A stretch of DNA of 64,000 nucleotides from UBA3069 sp050633465 (GCA_050633465.1 JBOEGO010000009.1:47346-111345), one strand, 5' to 3'; shown: positions 37,101 through 45,598, counted from the stretch's first letter. Numbers and translations: made by a program. The notes: generated by a model not told the origin, from the letters alone.

Positions 37101-37571
37101 GATGACGGGTTCGCCCAGCCGCTTCACTACTCCATGCAAAGTTTGAGCAACTGGCCGTGAAGCTGTCTCATTCAAGACTTTCCCGGTCACAAACAAAGCC
37201 CAAGTGGACGCATTGACCAAGGACGACGATGACTTGCCGAGATGCTCGCCCCAATCACTCGGCGCGATTTTGTCTTCGATCAGCGCATCTATCGTGCCGC
37301 TATCGGGTACGCGCAACAATGCCTCCGCGAGGCACATCAGCGCGACGCCTTCCTCTGTCGAGAGACCGTATTCCGCCAAAAACAGCTCCATCATGCCAGG
37401 ACGGCTTTCAGAGCGAATGTGTTTGACTAGTTCGACCGCGCGGGCTGTAACAGCTCTTCGCGTAAACCCTGAGAGACTGCATGTATTTGTCAGTTGAGTG
37501 AGAGCTTCCGCATCTGAAGCATGTAAGGCATGGCGGATCGCGCTCCGCTCTTCATCTAAGTTGTTTTGCAT
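34113..37571 (-). CDS. putA: Bifunctional proline dehydrogenase / P5C dehydrogenase PutA
   Basis: 1152 residues, in the usual range for PutA without a full N-terminal DNA-binding domain. The proline dehydrogenase barrel (about residues 160-470) shows SIKLSALHPRYE and MVRLVKGAYWD, with a late KTRCRIYAPVG block. The aldehyde dehydrogenase half (about 530-990) shows SPWNFPLAIFTGQ, VAKPAEST, FTGSTATAKRID, AETGGLNAMV and SAGQRCSALR with the catalytic Cys. It oxidises proline through P5C to glutamate. It follows ocd by 3 bp and ctlX before that: a continuous citrulline/ornithine to glutamate operon. The N terminus lacks an obvious ribbon-helix-helix, so it is probably not an autorepressor. Confidence 0.95.
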   Translation of the reverse strand: MQNNLDEERSAIRHALHASDAEALTQLTNTCSLSGFTRRAVTARAVELVKHIRSESRPGMMELFLAEYGLSTEEGVALMCLAEALLRVPDSGTIDALIEDKIAPSDWGEHLGKSSSSLVNASTWALFVTGKVLNETASRPVAQTLHGVVKRLGEPVIRQAVLRVMKELGGQFVLGETIQSAMKRAAKKENDGFTYSYDMLGEAARTAADAQRYYDSYADAIRELEQASHSHDIRANPGISIKLSALHPRYELLKHARVIDELVPRARDLAALAKTAGIGLNIDAEEAGRLDLSLDVIERVLSDPQLEDWDGFGVVVQAYSKRAPFVLNWLYGLAKRLDRKIMVRLVKGAYWDTEIKHAQVEGLPDYPVFQSKPATDISYICCAKMLLGMTDRIYPQFATHNAHTVAAILELADDPNAYEFQRLHGMGEALHDAVHSQEKTRCRIYAPVGAHRDLLAYLVRRLLENGANSSFVNQIVDESVPVARVAADPFEQLESITAHSGSNVIALPEALFAPSRRNSKGYDLEDPFVIETLRTELDELSAKDWNLGSGTGSVVPVISPQDGKVIGSIGFLTSKETTAAIDQTKAWAEVDAKKRADILNKAADLYEENAFSLFSLLIREAGKTINDCVGELREAVDFLRYYASEAKKIDGQPAGIFACISPWNFPLAIFTGQISAALAVGNGVVAKPAESTSLIAEFAVGLLKEAGVPDNVLTLVPGTGEVVGSTITSHAKIDGICFTGSTATAKRIDQSMAQHLSPSAALIAETGGLNAMVVDSTALPEQAVGDIIASAFQSAGQRCSALRVLYLQEDIAENFKTMLFGAMDELEVGDPNGFSTDVGPVIDETAKMRIMAHVQKAETEGRLLKQIQTPDQGTFIGPTAIAVSGIDHLKEEIFGPVLHIATFKAEKLDSVVDAVNATGYGLTFGIHSRIDDRVQHIVSRVKAGNIYVNRNQIGAVVGSQPFGGEGLSGTGPKAGGPHYLYRFFKPENVCYQADQGSKSLSTTDIERAFDRLEQQTSTSPLTQSSLPGPTGESNRLNTYARGRVLCLGPTKEQAEKQSAIAKKLGCKALAVATGVEDGLDGTIDPDTLRKVSNLAAVVDWSGDAQAVRQALAERPGPIVPLLTMKQFERWLILERQICVDTTAAGGNTELMA

Positions 37572-37574
37572 CGT

Positions 37575-38660
37575 TCAGTCCGCAGCAGTATCGGCACGAC
37601 GCACCATTCCGAAAAGATCGCGAGGATCGTCAGGATCGGCCAGCATATCCAGTTCCACAAAATGGCCTGTTCGCTCGAGCTGATCGCGGACATAGCGAAG
37701 TGCTGAAAAGTCCTCGGTCGCGAAGCCCACACTGTCGAAGAGCGTGATCTGTTCGGGAGACGTGCGGCCTTTCGCCTTGCCTGACATCACTTCCCAAATT
37801 TCAGTTACAGCGTGGTCATCGCCCAACTGTTGGATTTCGCCTTCGATCCGCGTTTGCGGCGGATACTCGACAAAGATATCGGAGCGCAGAAGGATGTCCT
37901 TGTGAAGTTCGGTCTTGCCTGGGCAATCGCCGCCAATCGCATTGATATGGACCCCGGATCCAACCATATTGTCGGTCAGGATCGTGGCACACAATTTGTC
38001 GGCGGTGCAGGTTGTGATAATGTCTGCTCCGCTGACGGCCTCTTGCGAGGATTTGCACGCAATCACTTTCAGGCCGCTGTTGGCAAGATTTGCGGCTGCT
38101 TTGACGGTTGCTTCAGGATCCACATCATACAGTCGGACCGTATCGATCCCGACAACTTCTTGAAACGCGAGCGCCTGGAACTCGCATTGCGCGCCATTCC
38201 CGATCATTGCCATGATTTTTGAGCCCTCGGGCGCAAGATATTTCGCAACCAGTGAAGATGTCGCCGCCGTCCGCAACGCTGTCAGGATTGTCATTTCTGA
38301 CAGAAGCACAGGATAGCCATTGTCTACGCGGGCTAAAACGCCAAATGCTGTGACCGTCTGAAACCCCCTCGCCATATTGGCCGGATGACCATTGACATAT
38401 TTGAACCCATAGGTCTCGCCGTCGCTCGTCGGCATCAGTTCGATGACACCCTCTTTGGAGTGAGAGGCAACGCGGGGTGTTTTGTCAAAAGATTCCCATC
38501 TCAAGAAATCAGACTCGATATAGCTCGCGATCTCGGCGATCATTTTCGAAGCACCGATGGTGTTCACGATCTTCATCATATTGTCGACGCTGACGAAGGG
38601 GACCATTGCGAGTTTAGAAGGTTCAAGGTTTGTGACCGGTTTTGCTGCAAGATTGTTCAT
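37575..38660 (-). CDS. ocd: Ornithine cyclodeaminase
   Basis: 361 residues, normal length. Features: LLSEMTILTALRTAATSSL near residue 105 with substrate-binding Arg, the NAD-binding GNGAQCEFQALAF near 155, and DVDPEATVKAA. IGGDCPGKTELH near 240 carries the catalytic Asp. It converts ornithine to proline and ammonia. It precedes putA by 3 bp and follows ctlX. Octopine-type Ti plasmids carry ocd in the same metabolic context. Confidence 0.94.
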   Translation of the reverse strand: MNNLAAKPVTNLEPSKLAMVPFVSVDNMMKIVNTIGASKMIAEIASYIESDFLRWESFDKTPRVASHSKEGVIELMPTSDGETYGFKYVNGHPANMARGFQTVTAFGVLARVDNGYPVLLSEMTILTALRTAATSSLVAKYLAPEGSKIMAMIGNGAQCEFQALAFQEVVGIDTVRLYDVDPEATVKAAANLANSGLKVIACKSSQEAVSGADIITTCTADKLCATILTDNMVGSGVHINAIGGDCPGKTELHKDILLRSDIFVEYPPQTRIEGEIQQLGDDHAVTEIWEVMSGKAKGRTSPEQITLFDSVGFATEDFSALRYVRDQLERTGHFVELDMLADPDDPRDLFGMVRRADTAAD

Positions 38661-38686
38661 GTGTTTTGTCCGATAAGTCTGTTCAA

Positions 38687-39607
38687 TTAGCGTTTTGAAA
38701 GATGAATACCCGCCATCATGCAGCGGACAGAGCCGCCGGCGGTTTCGATGGTTGGGATAGAAATAGGGAGAAGCGTAGCGCTCTTTTCGATGCGCGACTT
38801 CTGATTGTCGGTGAGACTGTCGACACCGCGTGACGAGATCGCGAGATATCTCTGTGAGCCTGCTGAGAGTTCCATGGCGTTGCCCGCGAACTCGTCGATC
38901 TGAGCTTCACTAAGCTCGATCACGTCGCGGCCGGATTCCTTGAGACGGTCGACAACGGCTGTACGCCGTTCCGCATCGACCATCATTTCGGTAGAGACGA
39001 GAGCAAAGCTGGTGCCAACCGCCATGATGACATTGGTATGGTAAACCGCCTTGCCATCTCTGTTGGCCGCTTTGAACGCCATGGGTTCAAAATTGAAGTT
39101 GGTGCAAAACCGCTCAAGAATGATTGGATCAGCGCGGTTGGACTCTGCCGTGTAGGCCACACGCTCAATGTGATCGAGCACCATCGCGCCAGTGCCTTCC
39201 AAAGCTAAATCGTCCTGTTCCAAGCCGGAATAATCGATCACATCCTGGACACGGTAATTTCGCTTAAGGAATTCGATCACATCCCAGCGACGTTCAAGTC
39301 GGCGGTTTTCAGTGAACATCGGATACACGGCGATGTGCCCGCCAGTGTGTGTGGAGAACCAGTTATTGGGGAAAACAGAGTCCGGCGTTTGACGTTCACC
39401 ATGATCTTCAAAGGTGTGCACAACGATCCCGGCTGCCTCCAGCTTGTTAACTGCGGCATCGAATTCGGCGAGTGCTGAAATTGCCTCTTGGCCGGTTACA
39501 GAACCACTACAGGTTTGAAATGAGTTGTCCTCAGCGGTTTGCGGATTTGCGGTAAATTTGTGGGGTCTGATCATCACCACTGCGGCAGGTGCCTGTTGTG
39601 TCGACAT
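38687..39607 (-). CDS. ctlX: Citrulline utilization hydrolase CtlX (guanidino-hydrolase superfamily)
   Basis: 306 residues. TPDSVFPNNWFSTHTGGHI near residues 70-90, GTGAMVLD near 145, the catalytic His in VYHTNVIM near 200, and SVRCMMAG at the end with the catalytic Cys near 298 match the CtlX branch of the arginine deiminase-like fold (COG4874). CtlX hydrolyses citrulline to ornithine. First gene of ctlX-ocd-putA-DMT, divergent from the amino acid ABC operon. The 146-bp space between them holds one operator that could serve both. Confidence 0.85.
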   Translation of the reverse strand: MSTQQAPAAVVMIRPHKFTANPQTAEDNSFQTCSGSVTGQEAISALAEFDAAVNKLEAAGIVVHTFEDHGERQTPDSVFPNNWFSTHTGGHIAVYPMFTENRRLERRWDVIEFLKRNYRVQDVIDYSGLEQDDLALEGTGAMVLDHIERVAYTAESNRADPIILERFCTNFNFEPMAFKAANRDGKAVYHTNVIMAVGTSFALVSTEMMVDAERRTAVVDRLKESGRDVIELSEAQIDEFAGNAMELSAGSQRYLAISSRGVDSLTDNQKSRIEKSATLLPISIPTIETAGGSVRCMMAGIHLSKR

Positions 39608-39692
39608 AGAATTCTCCTCGTCAAAAGTCCCGTGTCGGGCTGTTCATGCGCAGTTAGCTAGTCTCTCTGCTCATCTTTTTTGGGCAGGGCGC

Positions 39693-39737
39693 TTGACTCT
39701 GGTTCGCGCTTCTCTCTAACATTGGTATACTATACCA
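39693..39737 (+). promoter_or_regulatory. Promoter and GntR-type operator of amino acid ABC operon
   Basis: TTGACT (39693-39698), 18-base spacer, TAACAT (39717-39722), then the perfect palindrome TGGTATACTATACCA (39723-39737). It is identical to that before frlB-frlD and placed directly after the -10 box in both. The start codon of the ATPase gene is 17 bases further on. Confidence 0.82.
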
Positions 39738-39753
39738 GTCAGAAGGTAAAGAT

Positions 39754-40527
39754 GTGAAGACACCGATCTTAGACGTACGCGACATTGAGAAGTCATTTGG
39801 GAGCGTAAAAGTACTCAAGGGCATCAGCGTTGAGGCTCAGGCTGGCGATGTGGTTTCGATCCTGGGTGCGTCCGGGTCCGGGAAAAGTACCTTTTTGCGC
39901 TGTATCAATCTGCTTGAGATGCCCGAAGCCGGCGAGATCAATGTTTCAGGCGAAAAGATCAAGATATCGAGAGACCGTCACGGCAAGGGTGTCGTCGAAG
40001 ACAAGCGTCAGGTTGAAAGACTGCGCTCGCAATTGTCGATGGTGTTTCAATCGTTCAACCTTTGGGCACATCTTACGATCCGCGAGAACATCATGCTGGC
40101 GCCTATGAAGGTGCTGGGCAAGTCGAAGGCTGAAGCCGGTGAGCTTGCTGACAATTTAATGGAACGTGTTGGCGTGTACGCACGCAAAGACGCTTATCCA
40201 ACGCACATATCAGGCGGCCAGCAGCAACGCGCTGCGATCGCGCGCGCGTTGGCTATGGAACCCCAAGCTCTGCTTTTCGATGAGCCAACATCATCGCTGG
40301 ACCCTGAACTGGTCGGCGAAGTGCTCAAAGTCATGCGGGAGCTGGCTGAGGAAGGTCGAACCATGTTGGTCGTTACTCACGAGATGGCATTTGCCCGCGA
40401 TGTGAGTGACCAAGTGATTTTCCTTCATAACGGCGAGATTTCGCAATCTGGATCGCCGAAGGAGATGTTTTCCAAGCGGCCGAAGGGTGAGCGTTGGGGT
40501 GAGTTTCTGGCCCATGCCAGGAATTGA
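39754..40527 (+). CDS. Polar amino acid ABC transporter ATP-binding protein (HisP/OccP type)
   Basis: 257 residues from GTG 39754, with AAGG 7 bases upstream. Walker A GASGSGKST near residue 37, signature ISGGQQQR near 153, Walker B LLFDEPTSSLD near 172, and H-loop VVTHE. The insert with SRDRHGKGVVEDKRQVERL is typical of HisP/OccP-type ATPases for arginine, ornithine, histidine or octopine. First gene of a four-gene importer operon under the GntR operator. Confidence 0.93.
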   Translation: MKTPILDVRDIEKSFGSVKVLKGISVEAQAGDVVSILGASGSGKSTFLRCINLLEMPEAGEINVSGEKIKISRDRHGKGVVEDKRQVERLRSQLSMVFQSFNLWAHLTIRENIMLAPMKVLGKSKAEAGELADNLMERVGVYARKDAYPTHISGGQQQRAAIARALAMEPQALLFDEPTSSLDPELVGEVLKVMRELAEEGRTMLVVTHEMAFARDVSDQVIFLHNGEISQSGSPKEMFSKRPKGERWGEFLAHARN

Positions 40528-40579
40528 GTAGCAGCGAAATGTTCAACCAAACTACTGAATCAACAAGGAGGACTATCCA

Positions 40580-41377
40580 ATGAAAAAACTAATCGCAGCA
40601 ACACTCGGTGTCGCCGCCATGATGAGCGCAGTGTCGTTCACAGCAACGACAGCGATCGCCGAAGACAAGCTTACAATCCGCTGGGGTACGAGCCCAGGTT
40701 ACAAGCCATTCATTTTCAAAAACGAGGACGGAACACTGACTGGCTTCGATTTTGAAGTTGGTGCAGCGCTTTGCGCTGAGCTGAAGGCAGAATGTACCTG
40801 GGTTGAGCAGGCGTGGGATGGCATCATCCCTGGCCTTCAAGCCAACAACTACGATGCTATCCTTGCGTCCATGTCGATCACGGCCGAACGCTCGAAAGTC
40901 ATTGACTTCACGATCCCCTATCAGGCGTCGCCAACAGTGTTCATCGCCAAGAGCGGTGTCGAACTGAATGATGCCTATGAAACTGGTTTGGAAGGCGTGA
41001 CCATCGGCACCCAAGCAGGTACGGTTCAGCAGAAGTTTTTGGAAGCCAAGTTTCCAAAGGCAACCATCAAAACTTACCCTTCACAGGACGAGGTTTGGCT
41101 GGACATGAAATCGGGTCGCGTTGACGCGACATTCGTCGGTGCGCCACAAGCAGAGTCGTGGCTCAAAAGCGATGACGGAGCAGGTTTCGCGCTTGCCGGT
41201 ACTGAGCACGAAAGCCAGGAATTCTTTGGCGTGGGTGCGGGCATCGGTGTGCGTCAAGGCGAAACTGAATTGCGTGATAAGTTGAGCGCAGCCATTCGCG
41301 CGATCGAAGCAAACGGTGAGTACAAAAAGATCAACGACCGTTACTTCGAGACTAACATCTATCCGGCGACAAACTAA
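40580..41377 (+). CDS. Polar amino acid ABC transporter binding protein
   Basis: 265 residues with a signal peptide (cleavage after TAIAE, about residue 28). The type-3 binding fold shows YKPFIFKNEDGTLTGFDFEV near 40-60, AERSKVIDFTIPY near 105, and GTQAGTVQQ near 148. These resemble arginine/ornithine/octopine binders. The acidic DxxVG pocket fits a basic amino acid or opine. A strong hairpin follows the stop. Ribosome binding site AGGAGG before the start. Confidence 0.92.
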   Translation: MKKLIAATLGVAAMMSAVSFTATTAIAEDKLTIRWGTSPGYKPFIFKNEDGTLTGFDFEVGAALCAELKAECTWVEQAWDGIIPGLQANNYDAILASMSITAERSKVIDFTIPYQASPTVFIAKSGVELNDAYETGLEGVTIGTQAGTVQQKFLEAKFPKATIKTYPSQDEVWLDMKSGRVDATFVGAPQAESWLKSDDGAGFALAGTEHESQEFFGVGAGIGVRQGETELRDKLSAAIRAIEANGEYKKINDRYFETNIYPATN

Positions 41378-41385
41378 TGCAAGTT

Positions 41386-41411
41386 GCGGCGCCTCTGTTA
41401 TGAGGCGCCGC
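41386..41411 (+). terminator. Intercistronic hairpin after amino acid binding-protein gene
   Basis: GCGGCGCCTC and GAGGCGCCGC form a perfect 10-bp stem with a 6-base loop, 8 bases after the binding-protein stop and 24 before the first permease. No U tract, so it probably stabilises the mRNA or attenuates read-through. Confidence 0.75.
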
Positions 41412-41434
41412 TCTTAACTTCTAGAAAGTACCGT

Positions 41435-42124
41435 ATGATCGAAAACCTTCAAAATTTTCTGCCTTATGTTCTGAAGGGCACGTGGATTACGATAACGCTC
41501 AGCCTGACTTCGCTTGCCATCTCCATCGTGTTTGGATTTCTGGGCGCTACGATGAAATTGAGCGACAGTCCAATACTCCGCGCGATCGGTTCTTTCTACA
41601 CGACACTAATCCGAGCCGTTCCCGAGCTCGTGCTCATGTTGATCATCTTTTTCGGTGGGCAAATTTTGATCAATCATATCGTTGCCAGCACCGGCATATT
41701 CGAGCGGTTTGAGATCAACCAGTTCTTTGCTGGTTCTGTGGCAATTGGGTTTATCTTTGGCTCGTACATGACCGAGGCATTTCGCGGTGCCTACCTTGCT
41801 ATTCCAAAGGGACAGATCGAAGCGGCTAAGGCCTTCGGTATGCGTCCGCGCGTATGGCTAAAAGAAATAGTCTGGCCGCAGTTTATCCCACTTGTCCTGC
41901 CGAACTTTACCAATAACTGGCTGATCTTGATGAAGACCACTGCGCTTGTATCGATAATCGGCTTGCAGGACTTGACCTACACGGCGCAGCAGGCTGGTAA
42001 ATCGACATCCGAGCCATTCATCTTTCTGTTGGTCGCATTCTTCATCTATCTCACGCTGACATTCATGTCAGACCTCGCTCTCCGCGCACTTGACCGCCAC
42101 TATCAGCGGGGGCAGGCAGCATGA
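41435..42124 (+). CDS. Amino acid ABC transporter permease (HisQ/OccQ type)
   Basis: 229 residues from ATG 41435; the longer frame to 41384 would cross the hairpin. Membrane segments near residues 8-35, 55-75, 95-115 and 185-210. The EAA loop reads IPKGQIEAAKAFGM near 127-140. Overlaps the next permease by 4 bp (ATGA). Confidence 0.93.
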   Translation: MIENLQNFLPYVLKGTWITITLSLTSLAISIVFGFLGATMKLSDSPILRAIGSFYTTLIRAVPELVLMLIIFFGGQILINHIVASTGIFERFEINQFFAGSVAIGFIFGSYMTEAFRGAYLAIPKGQIEAAKAFGMRPRVWLKEIVWPQFIPLVLPNFTNNWLILMKTTALVSIIGLQDLTYTAQQAGKSTSEPFIFLLVAFFIYLTLTFMSDLALRALDRHYQRGQAA

Positions 42125-42801
42125 ACTTCGATATCATCATAGAGTTCTTACCGAAATTTTTCGACGGGCTCTACGTCACACTCTGGATCGTGTGCATATC
42201 ACTTATTACCGGTAGCGCGTTATCACTCCCGTTGGCACTGGTTCGTGTCTATAACGTTCCCATCCTTGGCACTTTCTCTCGCATCTATTCCTATGTCTTG
42301 AGAGGCACGCCACTGCTGGTTCAAATCTATCTACTCTATTATGGCCTCTCTCAATTTGAAGCGGTTAGAGAAAGCTGGGTCTGGTTTTTCCTTAAGGATG
42401 CTGGGGTCTGCCTGCTTGTAGGGTTCACTCTGAATCTCGCTGCATATGTTAGCGAAATCGTTCGCGGTGCACTCATGTCCATACCCAGAGGTGAAATCGA
42501 AGCTGCCCGTGCTTATGGCATGTCTGAGTTGAAAGTTATCCGTCATGTGACTTTGCCCGGTGCGCTGCGACGTACGATCCCTCCGCTTTCAAACCAAGTG
42601 ATTTTTTTGGTTCACTCAAGTGCTATCGCAAGTGCTATCACGGTTATCGACATCCTTGGAGTGGGTAGAGAATTGAACGCAACCTATTATGTTTCTTTAG
42701 AAGGATTTGTTGCCGCAGCGGCGTTCTATGTTGTTGTGATTATGGCAATCACTGTCGTCTTCCGGTTCTTGGAAAAGCGATATGCAGGTTTCCTCTTATA
42801 G
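42121..42801 (+). CDS. Amino acid ABC transporter permease (HisM/OccM type)
   Basis: 226 residues, similar topology to its partner, with EAA loop IPRGEIEAARAYGM near 121-134. Completes the four-gene importer of ATPase, binding protein and two permeases. The flavoprotein gene begins 18 bp later and is probably in the same transcript. Confidence 0.93.
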   Translation: MNFDIIIEFLPKFFDGLYVTLWIVCISLITGSALSLPLALVRVYNVPILGTFSRIYSYVLRGTPLLVQIYLLYYGLSQFEAVRESWVWFFLKDAGVCLLVGFTLNLAAYVSEIVRGALMSIPRGEIEAARAYGMSELKVIRHVTLPGALRRTIPPLSNQVIFLVHSSAIASAITVIDILGVGRELNATYYVSLEGFVAAAAFYVVVIMAITVVFRFLEKRYAGFLL

Positions 42802-42819
42802 GGTTAGGTGATCACAACA

Positions 42820-43908
42820 ATGACCCCTCCAAAAAGCGCAATAATTATCGGTGCGGGTATTGTGGGGGCATCACTAGGCTATCACCTCTCAAAGTTTGGT
42901 ATCGAGACAACGCTGATTGACGCAGCTGCACCTGGAGCTGGTGCGACGGGGCAAAGCTTTTCTTGGATCAATGCAAACTATGCGGCGACCCCAGAATACT
43001 TCGCATTGCGGATGCAAGGTCTTGCCGCCTACGACGAACTGTCCGCCGATCTTGGTGCCGAGTTTGGTTTTCGAAAGTGCGGTTCTCTGTATTACGGCGC
43101 AACCGAAGCTGAGCTCACAAAGATGTACCAACAGCTGAGGCGGCAGAACTATCCTGTTGAGTTGATCGGTAAGTCTCGTTTCATGCAGCTGGAACCATTG
43201 GTAGCTGAAGCGCCGGACATATGCGTTTATAGTCCTATCGAAGGAGCTTTGGATCCCGTTCCGGCAACAAATGCTTTTCTCAAAAGAGCGGTCAAGTCGG
43301 GCTCTAAGCTGCTTCTAGGTTGCGAATTTCTCGACTTTCTACGCGATGGCAAAAAGATTTCTGGCATCAATACAACTTTTGGCACCCTATCGGCAGACGT
43401 GGTCGTCGTTGCAGCTGGTGTGAACTCAGGGGCTATACTATCGGGCGCAAATGTCCATTTGCCGATGGACAATGGGCAGGGCGTTATCGTCCACACGGAG
43501 CCGGTCAAACGTTGTATTGAGCACCTCATAATGGCCCACGGTGTGCACGTACGCCAAGAGTTGGATGGTCGATTGATCGCGGGTGAAAAGTTCAGTGGTG
43601 GCTTGGATCCGAAGAATCCAACGAGACTTGCAGCGGTCATAGAGGAACGACTTCGCACGTTGTTGCCATCAATTGAGGGTATTTCTATTCGGCAAATCAT
43701 GACCGGAACAAGACCGATGCCAGCTGATGGCTTTCCAGCTGTAGGTTACGTGACAGAATGTGAAGATCTCTACGTCGCAACGACCCATAGCGGGATTACA
43801 TTGGCACCCATAATCGGCAAGTTGGTTGCTGACGAGATAGCGAACGGAAATAGAGCCGATTTACTCAAACCTTTCGGTCCAGATCGTTTTAGGGAAGATC
43901 AGCACTGA
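42820..43908 (+). CDS. FAD-dependent oxidoreductase, D-amino acid oxidase (DAO) family
   Basis: About 362 residues from ATG 42820, with AGGTGA 8 bases upstream; GTG 42808 is an alternative. The N-terminal FAD-binding motif is IIIGAGIVGASLGYHL. Later come a VVVAAGVNSG block near residue 200 and the C-terminal VATTHSGITLAPIIGKL FAD contact near 335. DAO-fold enzymes oxidise amines such as D-amino acids, sarcosine or opines. Close placement after the amino acid importer suggests it acts on the imported compound, as OoxB/NoxB-type oxidases do in opine pathways. Exact substrate unknown. Confidence 0.85.
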   Translation: MTPPKSAIIIGAGIVGASLGYHLSKFGIETTLIDAAAPGAGATGQSFSWINANYAATPEYFALRMQGLAAYDELSADLGAEFGFRKCGSLYYGATEAELTKMYQQLRRQNYPVELIGKSRFMQLEPLVAEAPDICVYSPIEGALDPVPATNAFLKRAVKSGSKLLLGCEFLDFLRDGKKISGINTTFGTLSADVVVVAAGVNSGAILSGANVHLPMDNGQGVIVHTEPVKRCIEHLIMAHGVHVRQELDGRLIAGEKFSGGLDPKNPTRLAAVIEERLRTLLPSIEGISIRQIMTGTRPMPADGFPAVGYVTECEDLYVATTHSGITLAPIIGKLVADEIANGNRADLLKPFGPDRFREDQH

Positions 43909-43950
43909 GATGTTTTGAACTTGGCGGGTCAATCAACAAACAGGAACAAC

Positions 43951-45326
43951 GTGTTGGCGAATTCGAAACCCCATACCGGTCCAATCAACGAGAGGACGCT
44001 TGTTCAGTTTCAGGATGACCTTCCAGAATCTGCCGATGTCGTCATTATTGGTGGTGGCGTCGTTGGAGTTTTTGCCGCCCTCTATCTTACACGTCTTGGC
44101 CAGAAAGTGATTGTTTGCGAAAAGGGCAGGGTTGCTGGTGAGCAGTCTTCTCGAAACTGGGGCTGGAACGCCAGCAGGGCAGAGACGCGGCTGAACTCCC
44201 GATAATGATGGAAGCCATTAGACTATGGGAAGATATTGATACCGAATTGGGTGGATCAACAGGCTTTGTCAGGACCGGAACAACCTATCTTGCCAGCAGC
44301 GAGCAAGAGCTTTCGGACATGTCCGATTGGCTGTCGATCGCGAAGGCCAACGGCCTAAAGTCATCTAATCTGTCAAGTTCACAGATCGATACACTCGTTG
44401 ATCGTCCTTCTGGATATCAGAAGCACAAATGGGCGGGTGGTATCCACACAGCCAGCGATGCTCGCGCTGAACCATGGAAGGCTGTTCCTGCTGTAGCTAG
44501 GCTAGCTCAGAAAGAAGGTGCCCGCATACGAGAGAATTGCGCTGTGCGTACGCTGGCCTCTCACGACGGCCAGGTGAGGGCGGTTTACACTGAAAGCGGA
44601 AAGATCAGTACCAATCATGTGGTTCTTGCAGGCGGTGCTTGGTCGTCGCTATTCTGTCAACGACACGGCATATCGATCCCTCAATTGTCGATAAAGGCGA
44701 CTGTGGCACGGACTGCGCAACTGCCTGATTTTCATTCAGGCTGTGCAGTCGATGAACAGTTTGCCTTTCGTCGACGGGAAGATGGAGGGTACACTATTGC
44801 AGTGGCAGACAATCAAGAATTCTATCTCGGGCCCGATGCGCTGCGTCATTCAAAGCACTACCTACCGGTTGCAAAGCGCAGCTTTAAAGCAACAACGTTG
44901 AGATGGGTAGCGCCAACCGGTTTTCCAGATCAATGGAGAGTGAGTCGAAGTTGGGGAAGAGATGAAAAGTCGCCTTTTGAAACCACACGCGTTCTTGACC
45001 CTGAACCTAACATGAAATCCATTGCTAGAGCACAAGATCTGTTTGCAAAACGCTTTCCTGACGTCGGAAGGCCGAAGATTCTCGACTCTTGTGCTGGCAT
45101 GGTTGATGCGATGCCTGACGTTGTGCCAATCGTTGACAAACACCCCCAGTTTGAAGGCTTTGTCATCGCGACAGGAATGAGTGGGCACGGGTTTGGAATT
45201 GGACCAGGCATTGGGAAAGCAGTGGCGAACTTGGTAGTTGGAAACCCCACCGGACATGATCTGGCAAGGTTCAGATTTGCGCGATTTACGGATGGCAGCT
45301 TGCTGAAACTTGGACCAGGACTATGA
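43951..45326 (+). pseudogene. DAO-family FAD oxidoreductase disrupted by a 1-base frameshift
   Basis: The first part (GTG 43951, AGGA 6 bases upstream, to stop 44205) has the FAD motif VVIIGGGVVGVFAALYL and ends normally through SSRNWGW at bases 44146-44166. Family members continue with a residue plus RQQGRD...LP, and exactly that (RQQGRDAAELPIMMEA) is found in the next frame from base 44169. Only two bases (AA, 44167-44168) stand where a codon should be. The remaining 380 codons to 45326 are intact, including GMSGHGFGIGPGIGK at the end. So the gene has lost one base. It is a recent inactivation, a sequencing error, or (least likely) a programmed shift. Lies in the importer operon. Confidence 0.85.
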
Positions 45327-45598
45327 CCTCCGACAAACGTACATTGATCTCAGCTACAATGTCTCTCGCAGACGACGACTTCATGACAGGAAAGAATTGG
45401 CAGGTCTGCCATGACCTCTATCAAATGAATGAGGGTCAGCAGACCTATGACTTGGTTCATGGGCTAGTTCATCTTATCGAAGGTGACTTGTCCAATGCAG
45501 CGTATTGGTTCCAACGCGCTGGTGTGAACCAGTTTTCTAAAGATGTTGAAGCTGAATGGAAGCATACTCTCGACCGTTTGAATGCCGAGCGTGAGTAA
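45323..45598 (+). CDS. Small hypothetical protein
   Basis: 91 residues, starting within the stop of the frameshifted oxidoreductase (ATGA), so meant to be co-translated. The pattern of two or three amphipathic helices, with HLIEGDLSNAAYWFQRAGV near residues 50-68, recalls a single TPR-like helical hairpin. No signal peptide. Family not recognised; last gene of the amino acid regulon. Confidence 0.6.
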   Translation: MTSDKRTLISATMSLADDDFMTGKNWQVCHDLYQMNEGQQTYDLVHGLVHLIEGDLSNAAYWFQRAGVNQFSKDVEAEWKHTLDRLNAERE

